Assembly (NCBI GenBank): GCA_023515795.1
Contig: JALGPX010000047.1
Coordinates: 21,261 to 80,834 of the forward strand
From: Amoeboaphelidium occidentale
Taxonomy: Eukaryota > Aphelidiomycota > Aphelidea
Length of the DNA stretch: 59,574 nucleotides
Direction: 5' to 3'
The translations under genes and the position numbers were made by a program. Positions within the stretch are counted from its first letter, which is position 1, and every line of letters starts with the position of its first letter. The notes beneath the pieces were generated by a model. The model made no database searches, was not told the origin of the DNA, and saw only the letters and a program-made list of their open reading frames with translations. This document shows positions 10,705 through 19,400 of the stretch, one piece after another.

Positions 10705-11105
10705 TGCGTGAAAACTTTGAAAGTCTCCACACATGGCGATCGTCGCGATAAAGTCAGGGCTGGATTCCATATGTTTCCCTAGTAGCGCGATGCCTTAAAA
10801 TTGTTTGATATCTAACTGGCTAGCTTCGTAATGTGCTCATCGTTGTTAGTTTTACTCTGTTAGAGGTCAAACTGAAAGATCGAACTACATGCACAATTGA
10901 GACATAGTTGATATTTCATCCTCGCACACAGCATCTTTGTGTACTGTAATTCTGTACTTATATCACCGTGTTTGCAAGCACATATTCCAGCTCAGCAGTT
11001 CCATGTTTGTTTCAGCAAATCATCGACCGTTTCAAGCAGACAACGACGTTACACGAGCCGCCAGAGCCATTGTTCGATGATCTGGCGCCTTCTTCTCAGC
11101 CACGA
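10705..11105. repeat. Intergenic region with copy R1 of a diverged ~130-bp repeat
   Basis: The divergent intergenic region between the esterase and the gene at 11106 contains, at about 10790-10915, a stretch alignable by eye to 12073-12205: GATGCCTTAAAA / AATGCCTTTTAAA, AACTGGCTAGCTTCGTAATG / AACCGGCTTGCTTCGTAACG, TGTTAGAGGTCAAACTGAAA / TGCTAGAGGCCTAACAGAGA and GAGACATAGTTGATA / GAGACATAGTTAATA. The two copies lie in the same orientation upstream of two adjacent plus-strand genes. They may be a duplicated promoter or a decayed element. No coding potential is seen. Confidence 0.6.
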
Positions 11106-12008
11106 ATGTCCCAACTTAGTGCAGACGACGAAATTGTCACGGAAGAACGCTTGAAACAAGCATTAATGCGTTGTTTCAAGTGTGAAGAATATGTTGCCGA
11201 GAAGTACGCGAAAGCATTGATCGATAGCAGTGTTCCGGAAGGTCAGGATTTAATTGACTGGTGTCTTCAATTGGCATATGATCTTGGTATTGGTGATTTG
11301 GGCGTCGATGGTTTGGCAGCATACATTCCGCCAAAAGTATCATATTCGCCTGCAGAGCATGTAGTGTCTGATTTGGTTCGTGGATACTGTCCCGATGAAG
11401 TAAATGATAAGAGAATTGTCGGCTGGAAAATCAACCCTGGCCATTCCTCTATCAACTGCATATACATGAAAACGTCGTGGCCGTCTTGGAACAATCGCCG
11501 TTTGTTGTTTCGCGGTGTGCCAGGAGTAATGATGGCAGAGACACACCTTATGGGCCTTTTCACGCCGAGCTTTCAGAGTCCGTCAAATGATGGACCAGAA
11601 GAACCAAATTTAAACGAATTCGGCGCAGGGGTCTATTTGACCTACGATCTGGAATACGCAGTCAAGTGCACGGCGAAAGCCCATGGCTCAGCGGTGCTGA
11701 TTTTCGACTGGAGTGGAGCTGATAATTGGAGTCATCTAGTGTTCAATGATACGGATGAATGGAAGAAATTCGTAAAAAAGCACGTTTGCGCGAATAATCC
11801 AGAAAAAAGAATGTTGTATGGTTCGCGCCCTCTCTATCTCGATGAATCGTATGTGTACATTGAGGGAAAAATAACAAGCAACTACAAGGCGATCAAGAAA
11901 TGCCACGATCCTGTTCCAAGTGAATACATGCAAGTCGCTGTCCTTCAGAACACCTCAAGGATTCTTAATGAGCGTCTGGTTGGAATCCTTTACTTTTCAA
12001 CCGGATAA
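11106..12008 (+). CDS. Putative ADP-ribosyltransferase-fold protein
   Basis: This 300-aa protein starts at the first in-frame ATG (11106). The N-terminal third is helical and ends in VDGLAAYIPPKVSY. The C-terminal two thirds contain LLFRGVPG, then NEFGAGVYLTYDLEYAVKCTAKAHGSAVLIFDW, about 40 residues on. A basic/His-type first strand, a G-GVYLT-D--YA block and a later Glu-containing strand (SYVYIEGKI) follow the layout of PARP-like and DUF3990-like ADP-ribosyltransferases (H/R-Y-E core). Assignment is by motif shape only; the fold may be shared with an unrelated fungal family. It has no signal peptide and no membrane segment, so a cytosolic or nuclear place is likely. Diverged repeat copies lie on both sides. 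Confidence 0.45.
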   Translation: MSQLSADDEIVTEERLKQALMRCFKCEEYVAEKYAKALIDSSVPEGQDLIDWCLQLAYDLGIGDLGVDGLAAYIPPKVSYSPAEHVVSDLVRGYCPDEVNDKRIVGWKINPGHSSINCIYMKTSWPSWNNRRLLFRGVPGVMMAETHLMGLFTPSFQSPSNDGPEEPNLNEFGAGVYLTYDLEYAVKCTAKAHGSAVLIFDWSGADNWSHLVFNDTDEWKKFVKKHVCANNPEKRMLYGSRPLYLDESYVYIEGKITSNYKAIKKCHDPVPSEYMQVAVLQNTSRILNERLVGILYFSTG

Positions 12009-12316
12009 TTAAATTGCATTATTTGAATTTTTAGCTTTTGCACATTGAAGTCCGAGTTCTTTCGCGCTCTGAACAATGCCTTTTAAAGCGTCAGAGGTTA
12101 AACCGGCTTGCTTCGTAACGCGCTTGAATCGCTCAATTTTACATTGCTAGAGGCCTAACAGAGAGATCGAAAGACATGGATAGATGAGACATAGTTAATA
12201 CCCTTCAAAACCGCCGTACGATATAATTTACATGACCTCTTACCACAATTTCAAAATGTCACGGTGTCAGGGGCTCAAATGAACGCAATCAGTGCACACT
12301 CCTTTTTGACAATTTT
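12009..12316. repeat. Intergenic region with copy R2 of the ~130-bp repeat
   Basis: The region between two plus-strand genes contains, at about 12073-12205, the second copy of the repeat seen at 10790-10915, in the same orientation and at a similar distance upstream of a start codon. No open frame is seen. Confidence 0.6.
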
Positions 12317-13945
12317 ATGATCAACTTTTTAGCTTTGCTGCTTTTGGCATTGAAAGTGTCTGCACAGGGATCATTACCGAGACAGATTCCGTCGTCTCTG
12401 TGCGGTAATGGAATTGTGGATCCTGGAGAAGATTGTGATTATTTGAACCCGCAAACATCATCAGGCTGCTGTGATTTTAATTGCAAGTTCAGACCTGCCA
12501 ACAGCCCTTGCGCCAGTGGAACAGGAATATGCTTCAATAATGGACAGTGTCAGACGAGATCTTCTCTGTGTGCTTCAAGGAACTCTGTGGTTTATCAATT
12601 ATCATCGCCCATCAATGGAGAAACTGCTATTCAGGGTCCATACTCTGCGTGTTTTCAGAACAAGAACAACAGTACATCCTCAAGCAATAACATCAAAGAT
12701 TTGATAAAGAATAATGCTGCACCAGGCACGTCTGTTTTGGGTCAGTTACTTCCTGATTACTATTTGGCTCAAAGCACGTGTAACAAAGCGTGTCAAGGAA
12801 CAGGAATTTCTACTCAAAGACCTTTCTGTATTTCATTTAATGAGTTTGTTGGTATTGAGCAGTACGTTCCTGATAATTTTGGTTGTTTGGTTGATAAGAC
12901 TGCGACGACAAGGTTTGGTAATGCGTTTAATGTGGCTTCAGATACTTCATCAAAGAATCGCACATCTGCTTATAATGAAATGTTGCAGCCAGGTGTCTGT
13001 CAGGCTGGTGTATGTAGGGCTGCTCTCAATTGCAGAAACTCCATGTGTTCAGGTAATGGTGAATGTGTAATGTCTTCTACTGCTGTTTCTTATTTGGATG
13101 CTGCTTTTGGTATCACAACTTTATCATCATCATCAAATGGAGCACCGTCTTTCGATTCTGGAAGTGGCGCGCTTGTTCAATGCTCCTGTGACGACGGATG
13201 GGGTGGCGCTTTCTGTGATGGTAGAACCACACCAAACACCAACAATTCTTCTCAACAGAATTCTCCAGACTCAAATGATCCAAGATCGATTCCTTACAAT
13301 ACTTTTGTTATTGCGATGGTTGCAGCTACTTGTGGTACATTTGCATTAATGTTGTTACTCTTTACAATTGTTTACTTCTGGAAGAGAGGAGATGATATTG
13401 CTACTGATGAGGAATACTATGATTACGCCATTGAAGAGAAGAAGCTTGGTAATGGAGATGAAGAATTTGGCAATGGTGGTGGTGTTATTGCTAAACAGAT
13501 TGATGTTATTGACTCTGCTGAAGATTTGGCTTCTTCTCCTATTCAACCTCCACCTGCGATCATTGCTGCTGTTCCGTCTGAAGAAAATGGCGGGAATCAA
13601 GCTTTGTATCAGAATGGATACAAAGATAGTAATGTAATGCTTCCTGCAAATTACTTGAGAGCAGCTCATGCTTACACTCCGCGTTTAGTAGATGAAATAC
13701 AATTGCTTCAAGGTGATATTCTGTACTTGATAAAAGCATTCGATGATGGCTGGGCTAAAGCTTACAATCTGAGAAGCGGTAAAGAAGGTATCTTTCCACT
13801 ATCATTCACAAAAAGGATCGTTGTTAAATCGCCTGAAACCATGAACCTACCAGAGAACCCTGAGAATCAAGGATTTGATCCTGAATTTGACTCTGAGAAG
13901 GAACCAAGCAAATCTGATAGAAGATCTTCATTGCATTCCGAATAA
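12317..13945 (+). CDS. Type I membrane receptor-like protein: disintegrin-like module outside, SH3 domain inside
   Basis: This 542-aa protein has a signal peptide (residues 1-17). A Cys-rich module at about 29-80 has CGNGIVDPGEDCD and SGCCDFNCKF, the pattern of ADAM disintegrin domains, though no metalloprotease domain precedes it. A long Asn/Ser-rich ectodomain follows, then an EGF-like loop near residue 290 (CSCDDGWGGAFCDG), a membrane helix at about 330-355, an acidic cytoplasmic linker and an SH3 domain at about 444-504 (AYTPRLVDEIQLLQGD, FDDGWAKAYNLRSGKEGIFP). The SH3 is of the fungal type with a G-FP end and should bind proline-rich partners such as actin or polarity proteins. The order suggests a surface sensor linked to the cytoskeleton. 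No ortholog name is known to me. Confidence 0.8.
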   Translation: MINFLALLLLALKVSAQGSLPRQIPSSLCGNGIVDPGEDCDYLNPQTSSGCCDFNCKFRPANSPCASGTGICFNNGQCQTRSSLCASRNSVVYQLSSPINGETAIQGPYSACFQNKNNSTSSSNNIKDLIKNNAAPGTSVLGQLLPDYYLAQSTCNKACQGTGISTQRPFCISFNEFVGIEQYVPDNFGCLVDKTATTRFGNAFNVASDTSSKNRTSAYNEMLQPGVCQAGVCRAALNCRNSMCSGNGECVMSSTAVSYLDAAFGITTLSSSSNGAPSFDSGSGALVQCSCDDGWGGAFCDGRTTPNTNNSSQQNSPDSNDPRSIPYNTFVIAMVAATCGTFALMLLLFTIVYFWKRGDDIATDEEYYDYAIEEKKLGNGDEEFGNGGGVIAKQIDVIDSAEDLASSPIQPPPAIIAAVPSEENGGNQALYQNGYKDSNVMLPANYLRAAHAYTPRLVDEIQLLQGDILYLIKAFDDGWAKAYNLRSGKEGIFPLSFTKRIVVKSPETMNLPENPENQGFDPEFDSEKEPSKSDRRSSLHSE

Positions 13946-14152
13946 AAATGTCTCAAAATAGTTGTACCTTATCTAGTGACGGAAGTTACTGTTATGCTTC
14001 GATCATGAATTCACTTGACAACCGCAAACAACACTGCAGGAGCGATCGGAACAGAAACTCACGACACCGAACAGACTGGCTAAACTCTCCTTAACAAAAC
14101 TTTTGTTTCAACTCTGTGAATTGCCCAATTTCGCTTAATATTAAGAACTAGA

Positions 14153-16144
14153 ATGGCTTTTGACTGGAAGTTTTCACTACTTGTCGTTGCGCTAGCTTTT
14201 GCTATCCAAGTTATCTACTTTGATCTTGACATCAACCCATTGGCCAGAAACAGAAGGGCTCCTACCAACCCTACAACCACCGCTTATACGACCGGTGAGA
14301 TCTGTACCACAACTGTTCAGGTTGAAACAATCACAACAACAGTACAGACTCCAACATTACTCCCTGATGATCCTAAATCACTTTGCTATGATCTAGGAAT
14401 CTTGAACTTATACAATGCTATCTTCAATGATTTCTATGTTGGCTCAACTTCTGATGTTGAGGGAAGATTGGCTGTTGGTGGTTATGCTTCATTCCAGAAT
14501 GGTTTCAGCGTTGGTGATAAGTTGCCAAATACCGGAAGCTGTAATGTCCCTACAACTGTCATTGGTGGAAGTTTGGTTCAGTGGCTATCTGGCTTGAACT
14601 ATTATGGTGACCTTGTCGTTGGAACATATTCAAATATCCATCCAAGTGTTTTGTATCCTTCCTGTGGTGTTGTCCAGAATCCTAACTTCTTGGATTTCCA
14701 AGCAATCGACTCTCAGGTGAAGACCATCTCACAAAATTTGGCTTCACGTACTTCAACTGCAACCTATACTGTCGCTCCTGGTGGTGATATCCAGATCACT
14801 TTGGGCGGTTTCGATATCGAGATCATTAATGTTCCAAACGCAAACTTCTTCTTAAACGAAGTTAAGCACTTCTTGGTTCCTACCAACTACAAGCCTGACT
14901 CTGTCATTGTGTTCAATATTCCTGGTAATCCATCTGGTTTGGTATCACACAATCAAGAAGGCTTGAAAGATATGAATGTCATTTTCAACTTTTACCAAGC
15001 ATCCTCTTTGACAATCAAAGAAATCGCTGTTCGTGGTTGGGTTCTTGCTCCCCATGCTGACATCAATGGTCCAACTGGCGTTATTCACGGATCTGTTTAT
15101 GCAAAATCTTTGACTGGATCTATTCAGATTAACTTGAATCCATTTGACCTCAGATTATGTGTACCACAAAATGAACAGCCTCCTTGTGTTCAATTCGGAT
15201 CATGGTTCGACTTCAATGCTGTGTTCCATGAAGATTTCGTTGGATCCACATCTGATGTTCAAGGAAAATTGGCTGCTGGTGGAGACATTGATGTCCGTGC
15301 TGGATTCTCTGTTGGTGATCAGTTGGTCCACCTTGAAGGCGCTGCTTGCTTGCCTGGTCCTGAACCTCTTGTCACAATTGCTGGTGGCTCGATTAAATGG
15401 CCTTCAGGTAGAAACTACTATGGTAATGCTGCTGTAGGTAACTTGGCAGAGACTGCTGTTGGTATGATCTTTGAGAATGTCAAGTCCTGCGATTTGAAGT
15501 ATTTGCCAAACTACTTTCCTTTTAATGCCTTGCGTCAATCGATGATTGCTCTATCTGAAGGATTTTGTTCCTTGTCAGACACTGGTGCTGAGATGAACAT
15601 TGATTCTGGCGGCGCGTTGGATTTGAAATTAACAAACAGTTTCTTGGAAGTCATCAATGTCGACAATGCTGCATTGTTCCAAGGAACTGTCAACTTCGTC
15701 AATTCTGTCACAAATGCAAAACCAAATGGTATCATCGTTTTCAATTTTGACGGAGAAAACGGCGCTATCGTAGGTGGAAACATGGAAGCTTTCAAGAACT
15801 ACAATGTTTTGTTTAACTTCTGTAAAGCAAAGACTTTATTGATTAAAGAAGTTGCTCTTCAAGCACACGTCCTTGCTCCATACGCTGATGTTACTGCTCC
15901 AACTGGTGTTATTGAAGGTCGTATGTATGGTAAAAGCTTTAATGGTTCTCTGCAGTTCAATGTCAAACCTTTCCCATCATGTCCTCCAACTGTGAAGACA
16001 AGAGTTGATGGAGGTATTTTTGCAGCATTGGAAGGTAGCGGAGGTACTGGTGGTGGCGTTAGTGCAGCCATTACTTCTTTTGAAAATGCAGCATACTTTT
16101 GGTTGTTTGTGGTGTTGAACTTTGTATTTGTTGCCTTCTTTTAA
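14153..16144 (+). CDS. Cell-surface protein with two choice-of-anchor A domains
   Basis: This 663-aa protein has an N-terminal hydrophobic segment (LLVVALAFAIQVIYF) followed by a Thr-rich linker. Two homologous domains (about 85-335 and 350-605) each have LYNAIF-DF-VGSTSDVEGRLAVGG, then SVGDKL, a NYYG--VVG element and VLAPHADI-GPTGVI-GS-YAKSL near the end. This is the choice-of-anchor A (CAA) pattern known from bacterial and fungal surface proteins. A Gly-rich stretch and a hydrophobic C-terminus without a basic tail (YFWLFVVLNFVFVAFF) resemble a GPI-attachment signal, which would place the domains on the outer cell surface. The molecular function of the CAA domain is unknown to me. An AATAAAG lies shortly after the stop. 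Confidence 0.8.
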   Translation: MAFDWKFSLLVVALAFAIQVIYFDLDINPLARNRRAPTNPTTTAYTTGEICTTTVQVETITTTVQTPTLLPDDPKSLCYDLGILNLYNAIFNDFYVGSTSDVEGRLAVGGYASFQNGFSVGDKLPNTGSCNVPTTVIGGSLVQWLSGLNYYGDLVVGTYSNIHPSVLYPSCGVVQNPNFLDFQAIDSQVKTISQNLASRTSTATYTVAPGGDIQITLGGFDIEIINVPNANFFLNEVKHFLVPTNYKPDSVIVFNIPGNPSGLVSHNQEGLKDMNVIFNFYQASSLTIKEIAVRGWVLAPHADINGPTGVIHGSVYAKSLTGSIQINLNPFDLRLCVPQNEQPPCVQFGSWFDFNAVFHEDFVGSTSDVQGKLAAGGDIDVRAGFSVGDQLVHLEGAACLPGPEPLVTIAGGSIKWPSGRNYYGNAAVGNLAETAVGMIFENVKSCDLKYLPNYFPFNALRQSMIALSEGFCSLSDTGAEMNIDSGGALDLKLTNSFLEVINVDNAALFQGTVNFVNSVTNAKPNGIIVFNFDGENGAIVGGNMEAFKNYNVLFNFCKAKTLLIKEVALQAHVLAPYADVTAPTGVIEGRMYGKSFNGSLQFNVKPFPSCPPTVKTRVDGGIFAALEGSGGTGGGVSAAITSFENAAYFWLFVVLNFVFVAFF

Positions 16145-16209
16145 TAATGATCGCTAAGAATAATAAAGGTTCCTATGATCCTTTAAAAATACGGTTTTAT
16201 TTCATTAGC

Positions 16210-17331
16210 TTACAGCCCCTGCAATGCGGCTCTGATATTGCTCTTCTGCGAATCGGATAACTTGTGTCCAACTCCTGGAAACTTAACCCGCACCTCGACG
16301 ATCAGATCGCCTTTAACGCCAGTCTTGCTATTAGGCATTCCTTCGTTAGGGAATCGCATCTGTTGGCCTGGTTCCACAACACTCTGGTTGCCGATCTTCA
16401 AGTTTCGCCCATCCAATGTTGTTACCACTTTACTAAAACCACAGAGAGCTTCATCCAGAGTAATATCTGCGAATGTTTTTAGATTATCTCCTTCTCTGAT
16501 AAACCTGTCATGCGGCAACTCTTCTAGCATGAACTCAATATCTTGAGCTTGACCATTAGGCATCTCATCGCCTTCCCCTTGAAACTTGATTTTAGTTCCT
16601 GCTTTCCATCCAGGCTTCACATTAATTGTCAAAACTTTCTCTGTAGGAACCAGTTTTCCAGATGCATCCAAAAGTTTACGAGTAACTTTAAGTTTCTTTG
16701 TAGTACCAGAATACAAATCCTCAAGTGTTAATTTTAAAGGTTTCTCAACAACTTGATTTGGAGCATGTCCACTCATTCCACCTAAACCAGAAGAGAACGG
16801 CATCCCACTTGAAGTAGCTCTGAACTTTCGTGGGCCTCCTCCACCGAAACCACCACCGCCAAAACTAGAAAATATGTCATCTTCGTCACTACCAGCACCA
16901 AATGCTCCCATGAACTGACGGAAGATATCATCAGGATTAGATGGTCTGAAACCACCAGCACCTCTACCAAATCCACCTGCACCACCAGGAAATCCTGATG
17001 TGAAGGAAAACGTTGCACCGCCAGGGAAAGCGCCTCCAGGGAATCCACCAGGAAATCCACCAGGAAAGCCACCAGCACCAGGTGCAGCCCCATCGCCTGG
17101 AACACCCTTTAAACCTTCTTCACCAAACTGATCATAAATAGTTCGCTTCTGCTTGTCGGAAAGGACCTCGTAAGCCTCTGATATCTCCTTGAACTTTGCC
17201 TCAGATTGTTCCTTGTTGTCCGGATTTCTATCAGGATGGTTCTTCAGAGCCAACTTTCTGTATGCCTTCTTAATGTCATCTTCGGAAGCATCTTTAGAAA
17301 TCCCAAGAATATCATAATAGTTTCTGCCCAT
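16210..17331 (-). CDS. SIS1: Type II (class B) DnaJ/Hsp40 co-chaperone, Sis1/DNAJB1-like
   Basis: This 373-aa intronless gene encodes a J-domain at residues 1-66 with the HPD motif at 32-34, which stimulates the Hsp70 ATPase. A long Gly/Phe-rich region follows ([17 protein letters not shown] repeats), then a Gly/Met-containing region, and the two C-terminal beta-barrel substrate domains starting at [21 protein letters not shown]. There is no CxxCxGxG zinc finger, so it is class B. The family handles prion-like aggregates and misfolded cytosolic proteins, and in yeast helps initiate translation. Length and domain order match Sis1 and DNAJB1 closely. The C-terminal dimerisation motif is only weakly visible. 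Confidence 0.93.
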   Translation of the reverse strand: MGRNYYDILGISKDASEDDIKKAYRKLALKNHPDRNPDNKEQSEAKFKEISEAYEVLSDKQKRTIYDQFGEEGLKGVPGDGAAPGAGGFPGGFPGGFPGGAFPGGATFSFTSGFPGGAGGFGRGAGGFRPSNPDDIFRQFMGAFGAGSDEDDIFSSFGGGGFGGGGPRKFRATSSGMPFSSGLGGMSGHAPNQVVEKPLKLTLEDLYSGTTKKLKVTRKLLDASGKLVPTEKVLTINVKPGWKAGTKIKFQGEGDEMPNGQAQDIEFMLEELPHDRFIREGDNLKTFADITLDEALCGFSKVVTTLDGRNLKIGNQSVVEPGQQMRFPNEGMPNSKTGVKGDLIVEVRVKFPGVGHKLSDSQKSNIRAALQGL

Positions 17332-17648
17332 AATGAACTGTTACTGCTTTAAAATGAATGTGACGAAAGAATCATATGTTTGTTCCAATGTGGAACATGA
17401 GCGAATGATCTATGCGGTTCCGTAAAGCACGATGATAGTTTCAACTAGAATCTGTAATTAAATCAAGTCACATGTCACATGGAATGTTTCAAGAGACCAT
17501 TGGTACCTAATTGCGCGTTGCTATGAAGGGCTAAGACGTTAAAACTCGAAGCATGATATGATTGGAGCATAAGTCGCCCATTAACCAAGCCCTTGCATAT
17601 CAAATTTCTGTATCTATTCAAATTTATCTTACAAATCACTCGAATACT
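17332..17648. other. Intergenic, divergent promoter region
   Basis: These 317 bases lie between the divergent DnaJ and micropeptide starts. No gene is recognised. A GAATCATATG..GTTCCAATGTGGAACATGA stretch near 17368-17400 contains an imperfect GTTCC/GGAAC palindrome resembling heat-shock elements (nGAAn units), which would fit a DnaJ promoter; this is inference from a short match. Confidence 0.4.
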
Positions 17649-17792
17649 ATGCCGAGTAATCATACTGATGACGACTGGGGAGGTCAAATGACTTTCGACA
17701 CGTTCAGACTTAATCCAGACTGGGCATTGCTTATAGGCACTATCATATTTTGTGCTGGTTCACTCATTCTGTCGGTCTTTGTGAAGCGATAG
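17649..17792 (+). CDS. Possible 47-aa tail-anchored micropeptide
   Basis: This short frame starts at the ATG at 17649 (an in-frame GTG/TTG-type extension upstream is less likely). It encodes a polar N-terminus rich in Asp/Trp, then DWALLIGTIIFCAGSLILSVFVKR: a single hydrophobic helix ending with a basic tail. The layout is that of small ER or mitochondrial membrane subunits. I do not recognise a family. It ends with TAG, one of few genes here to do so, and the next start codon is 157 bases downstream. Confidence 0.45.
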   Translation: MPSNHTDDDWGGQMTFDTFRLNPDWALLIGTIIFCAGSLILSVFVKR

Positions 17793-17949
17793 TCAATGTT
17801 ACCGGTTGAAACAACTAAATAACATCAATAAACTTTCCTAATCTTCTCTTGTGGAACGCAAGGTCGACGGTGATAGCCACACATTTCTGGCGTCCAATCG
17901 CCGTTAAAACGGAAGGTTCAAGCGTTATTTTACCTAAATTCTCCCAGTA

Positions 17950-19371
17950 ATGATGATTTCAGCTGGGTTTACGCGTCGTTTATTGTCCATTGGGAAGTAT
18001 TTAATTGTGGCTTTGTTGGTGCACCTGATACTGTCTACCTTCCAGGAGTTGCACGACCTATCTGATAAAGATATTAACCGCATGTCTATGAGTTATCGAT
18101 ACTCCAAGAAAACACAGTCTAAACTATCACAGAGATACATTCCGCAATACATGAAGGAGCGAATTTTCAGTGTCAATCCGTGGTATGGACCTATTAGCGT
18201 TTATTGGTACAAGAAAGGCTCTGATAAAAACAATGGTATATTTAACCCTACAGTATTGCCTCTTCCCTCCACGTCTCCTTATAAATACTTGGGCTCTGCT
18301 CGTATCCCTGGCCACGAGGAGAAGACAGACAAACTTGAGTTTGGTTTATGGAGGTCCAACATTGTGATTTGCTTCATGAACCTGATTGAAACGCCTAATG
18401 AACGTTATTTTGAATGCGTAGAAGATCCTGTAATCCCTGACTTCCCAATTCCGTATGCTGAAATACTAGAAAGACTCAAGGGTGTGTCAAAGGACGACTT
18501 CAGCTGGAGCAAGTTCATTGGCGCTGAGGATCCTCGTCTTGCTTGGAATGAGGAGGGAATGCCATACATTCTATATGGTATGAACTCAAAAGCAAAAACA
18601 CGCCATAGAACTATTTGGATGTCAGATGTCCGTTACGTGTTCCCGGAAGTTACAAAGATTTGGTCTCAGCAATGTTTGGCGCAGAAGTCTGAGCCTGTAT
18701 TTAATAGGATGGAAGCTGGTTTTACTGTTCCAGATGATGCCAACTTAGTCCACGATTTAGAGAAGAACTGGGCTCCAATGCTTACTGATGATAAATTTCT
18801 ATTGCACGCAAACTTGGATCCAAGACTTATCTTCGAGCCAACAGTTAACGATGGCGAAATACAACTAGATCACTTAAAAGGTTATGATACAGACCGTCTG
18901 ATGAAGTGCTTTAACAAATTGTACGAGTCGCCTCACAAGAAGGATCATCATGCTCTTCATCAAGCAACTAATATGTTGAGAATCACCACTTGTTTCTACG
19001 GAGAATGCGTACCAGACAACAGCAACACATTCTACTATCAAATATTTCATGTTAAGAATTATGTTGGCTATCATTACAGTCGATACATTGCATTATGGAA
19101 TATTACTGGTCCTGAGTACAAGTTTCACTCTGTTGTTGGACCTTTTGAAATGCCTGGTATGGACGCAGAGAAGTCTCACTTTATTGTCTCTATGAATTAC
19201 GTACCTGAAGAGTCTCATGTGGAGTCTTGTGGTAAAAGAATGGATCATGGTTATTTAGATTCAAAGCTTGTGTTGTCAGTTGGAGATGAGGATAGTCGAG
19301 GGAAAGCATTTATTCTGACTCCACAAGACATTTTGAGCTCACAGCATTTCTGTAAAGAAGAAAGCTTGTAA
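17950..19371 (+). CDS. Type II membrane glycosyltransferase-like protein, family copy 1
   Basis: This 473-aa protein has a short cytoplasmic tail and a membrane anchor (about residues 15-32), followed by a luminal domain. Family blocks shared with the two following genes are GIFNPTVLPLPS, IGAEDPRLAW, YGMNSKAKTRHRTIW, ANLDPRLIF, LHQATNMLRI, FHVKNY--YHYSRYI and SHFIVSMNYVPEE, with DYGYLDS-like blocks near the end. EDPR and FNPT patterns occur in five-bladed beta-propeller glycoside phosphorylases/mannosyltransferases and resemble the fungal beta-mannosyltransferase family (GT91, DUF3589). The likely place is the Golgi and the likely role is modification of glycans. The assignment is tentative because it rests on a few motifs. 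Confidence 0.5.
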   Translation: MMISAGFTRRLLSIGKYLIVALLVHLILSTFQELHDLSDKDINRMSMSYRYSKKTQSKLSQRYIPQYMKERIFSVNPWYGPISVYWYKKGSDKNNGIFNPTVLPLPSTSPYKYLGSARIPGHEEKTDKLEFGLWRSNIVICFMNLIETPNERYFECVEDPVIPDFPIPYAEILERLKGVSKDDFSWSKFIGAEDPRLAWNEEGMPYILYGMNSKAKTRHRTIWMSDVRYVFPEVTKIWSQQCLAQKSEPVFNRMEAGFTVPDDANLVHDLEKNWAPMLTDDKFLLHANLDPRLIFEPTVNDGEIQLDHLKGYDTDRLMKCFNKLYESPHKKDHHALHQATNMLRITTCFYGECVPDNSNTFYYQIFHVKNYVGYHYSRYIALWNITGPEYKFHSVVGPFEMPGMDAEKSHFIVSMNYVPEESHVESCGKRMDHGYLDSKLVLSVGDEDSRGKAFILTPQDILSSQHFCKEESL

Positions 19372-19400
19372 TAATAAATATTTAATCCATCAAAGAGGTC

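Noticed and set aside
13355-13669. 104-aa minus-strand frame within the receptor gene
   Set aside because: Shadow of the receptor coding sequence.
12317-13945. ADAM metalloprotease
   Set aside because: No HExxHxxGxxH motif or prodomain is present; only the disintegrin-like part is seen.
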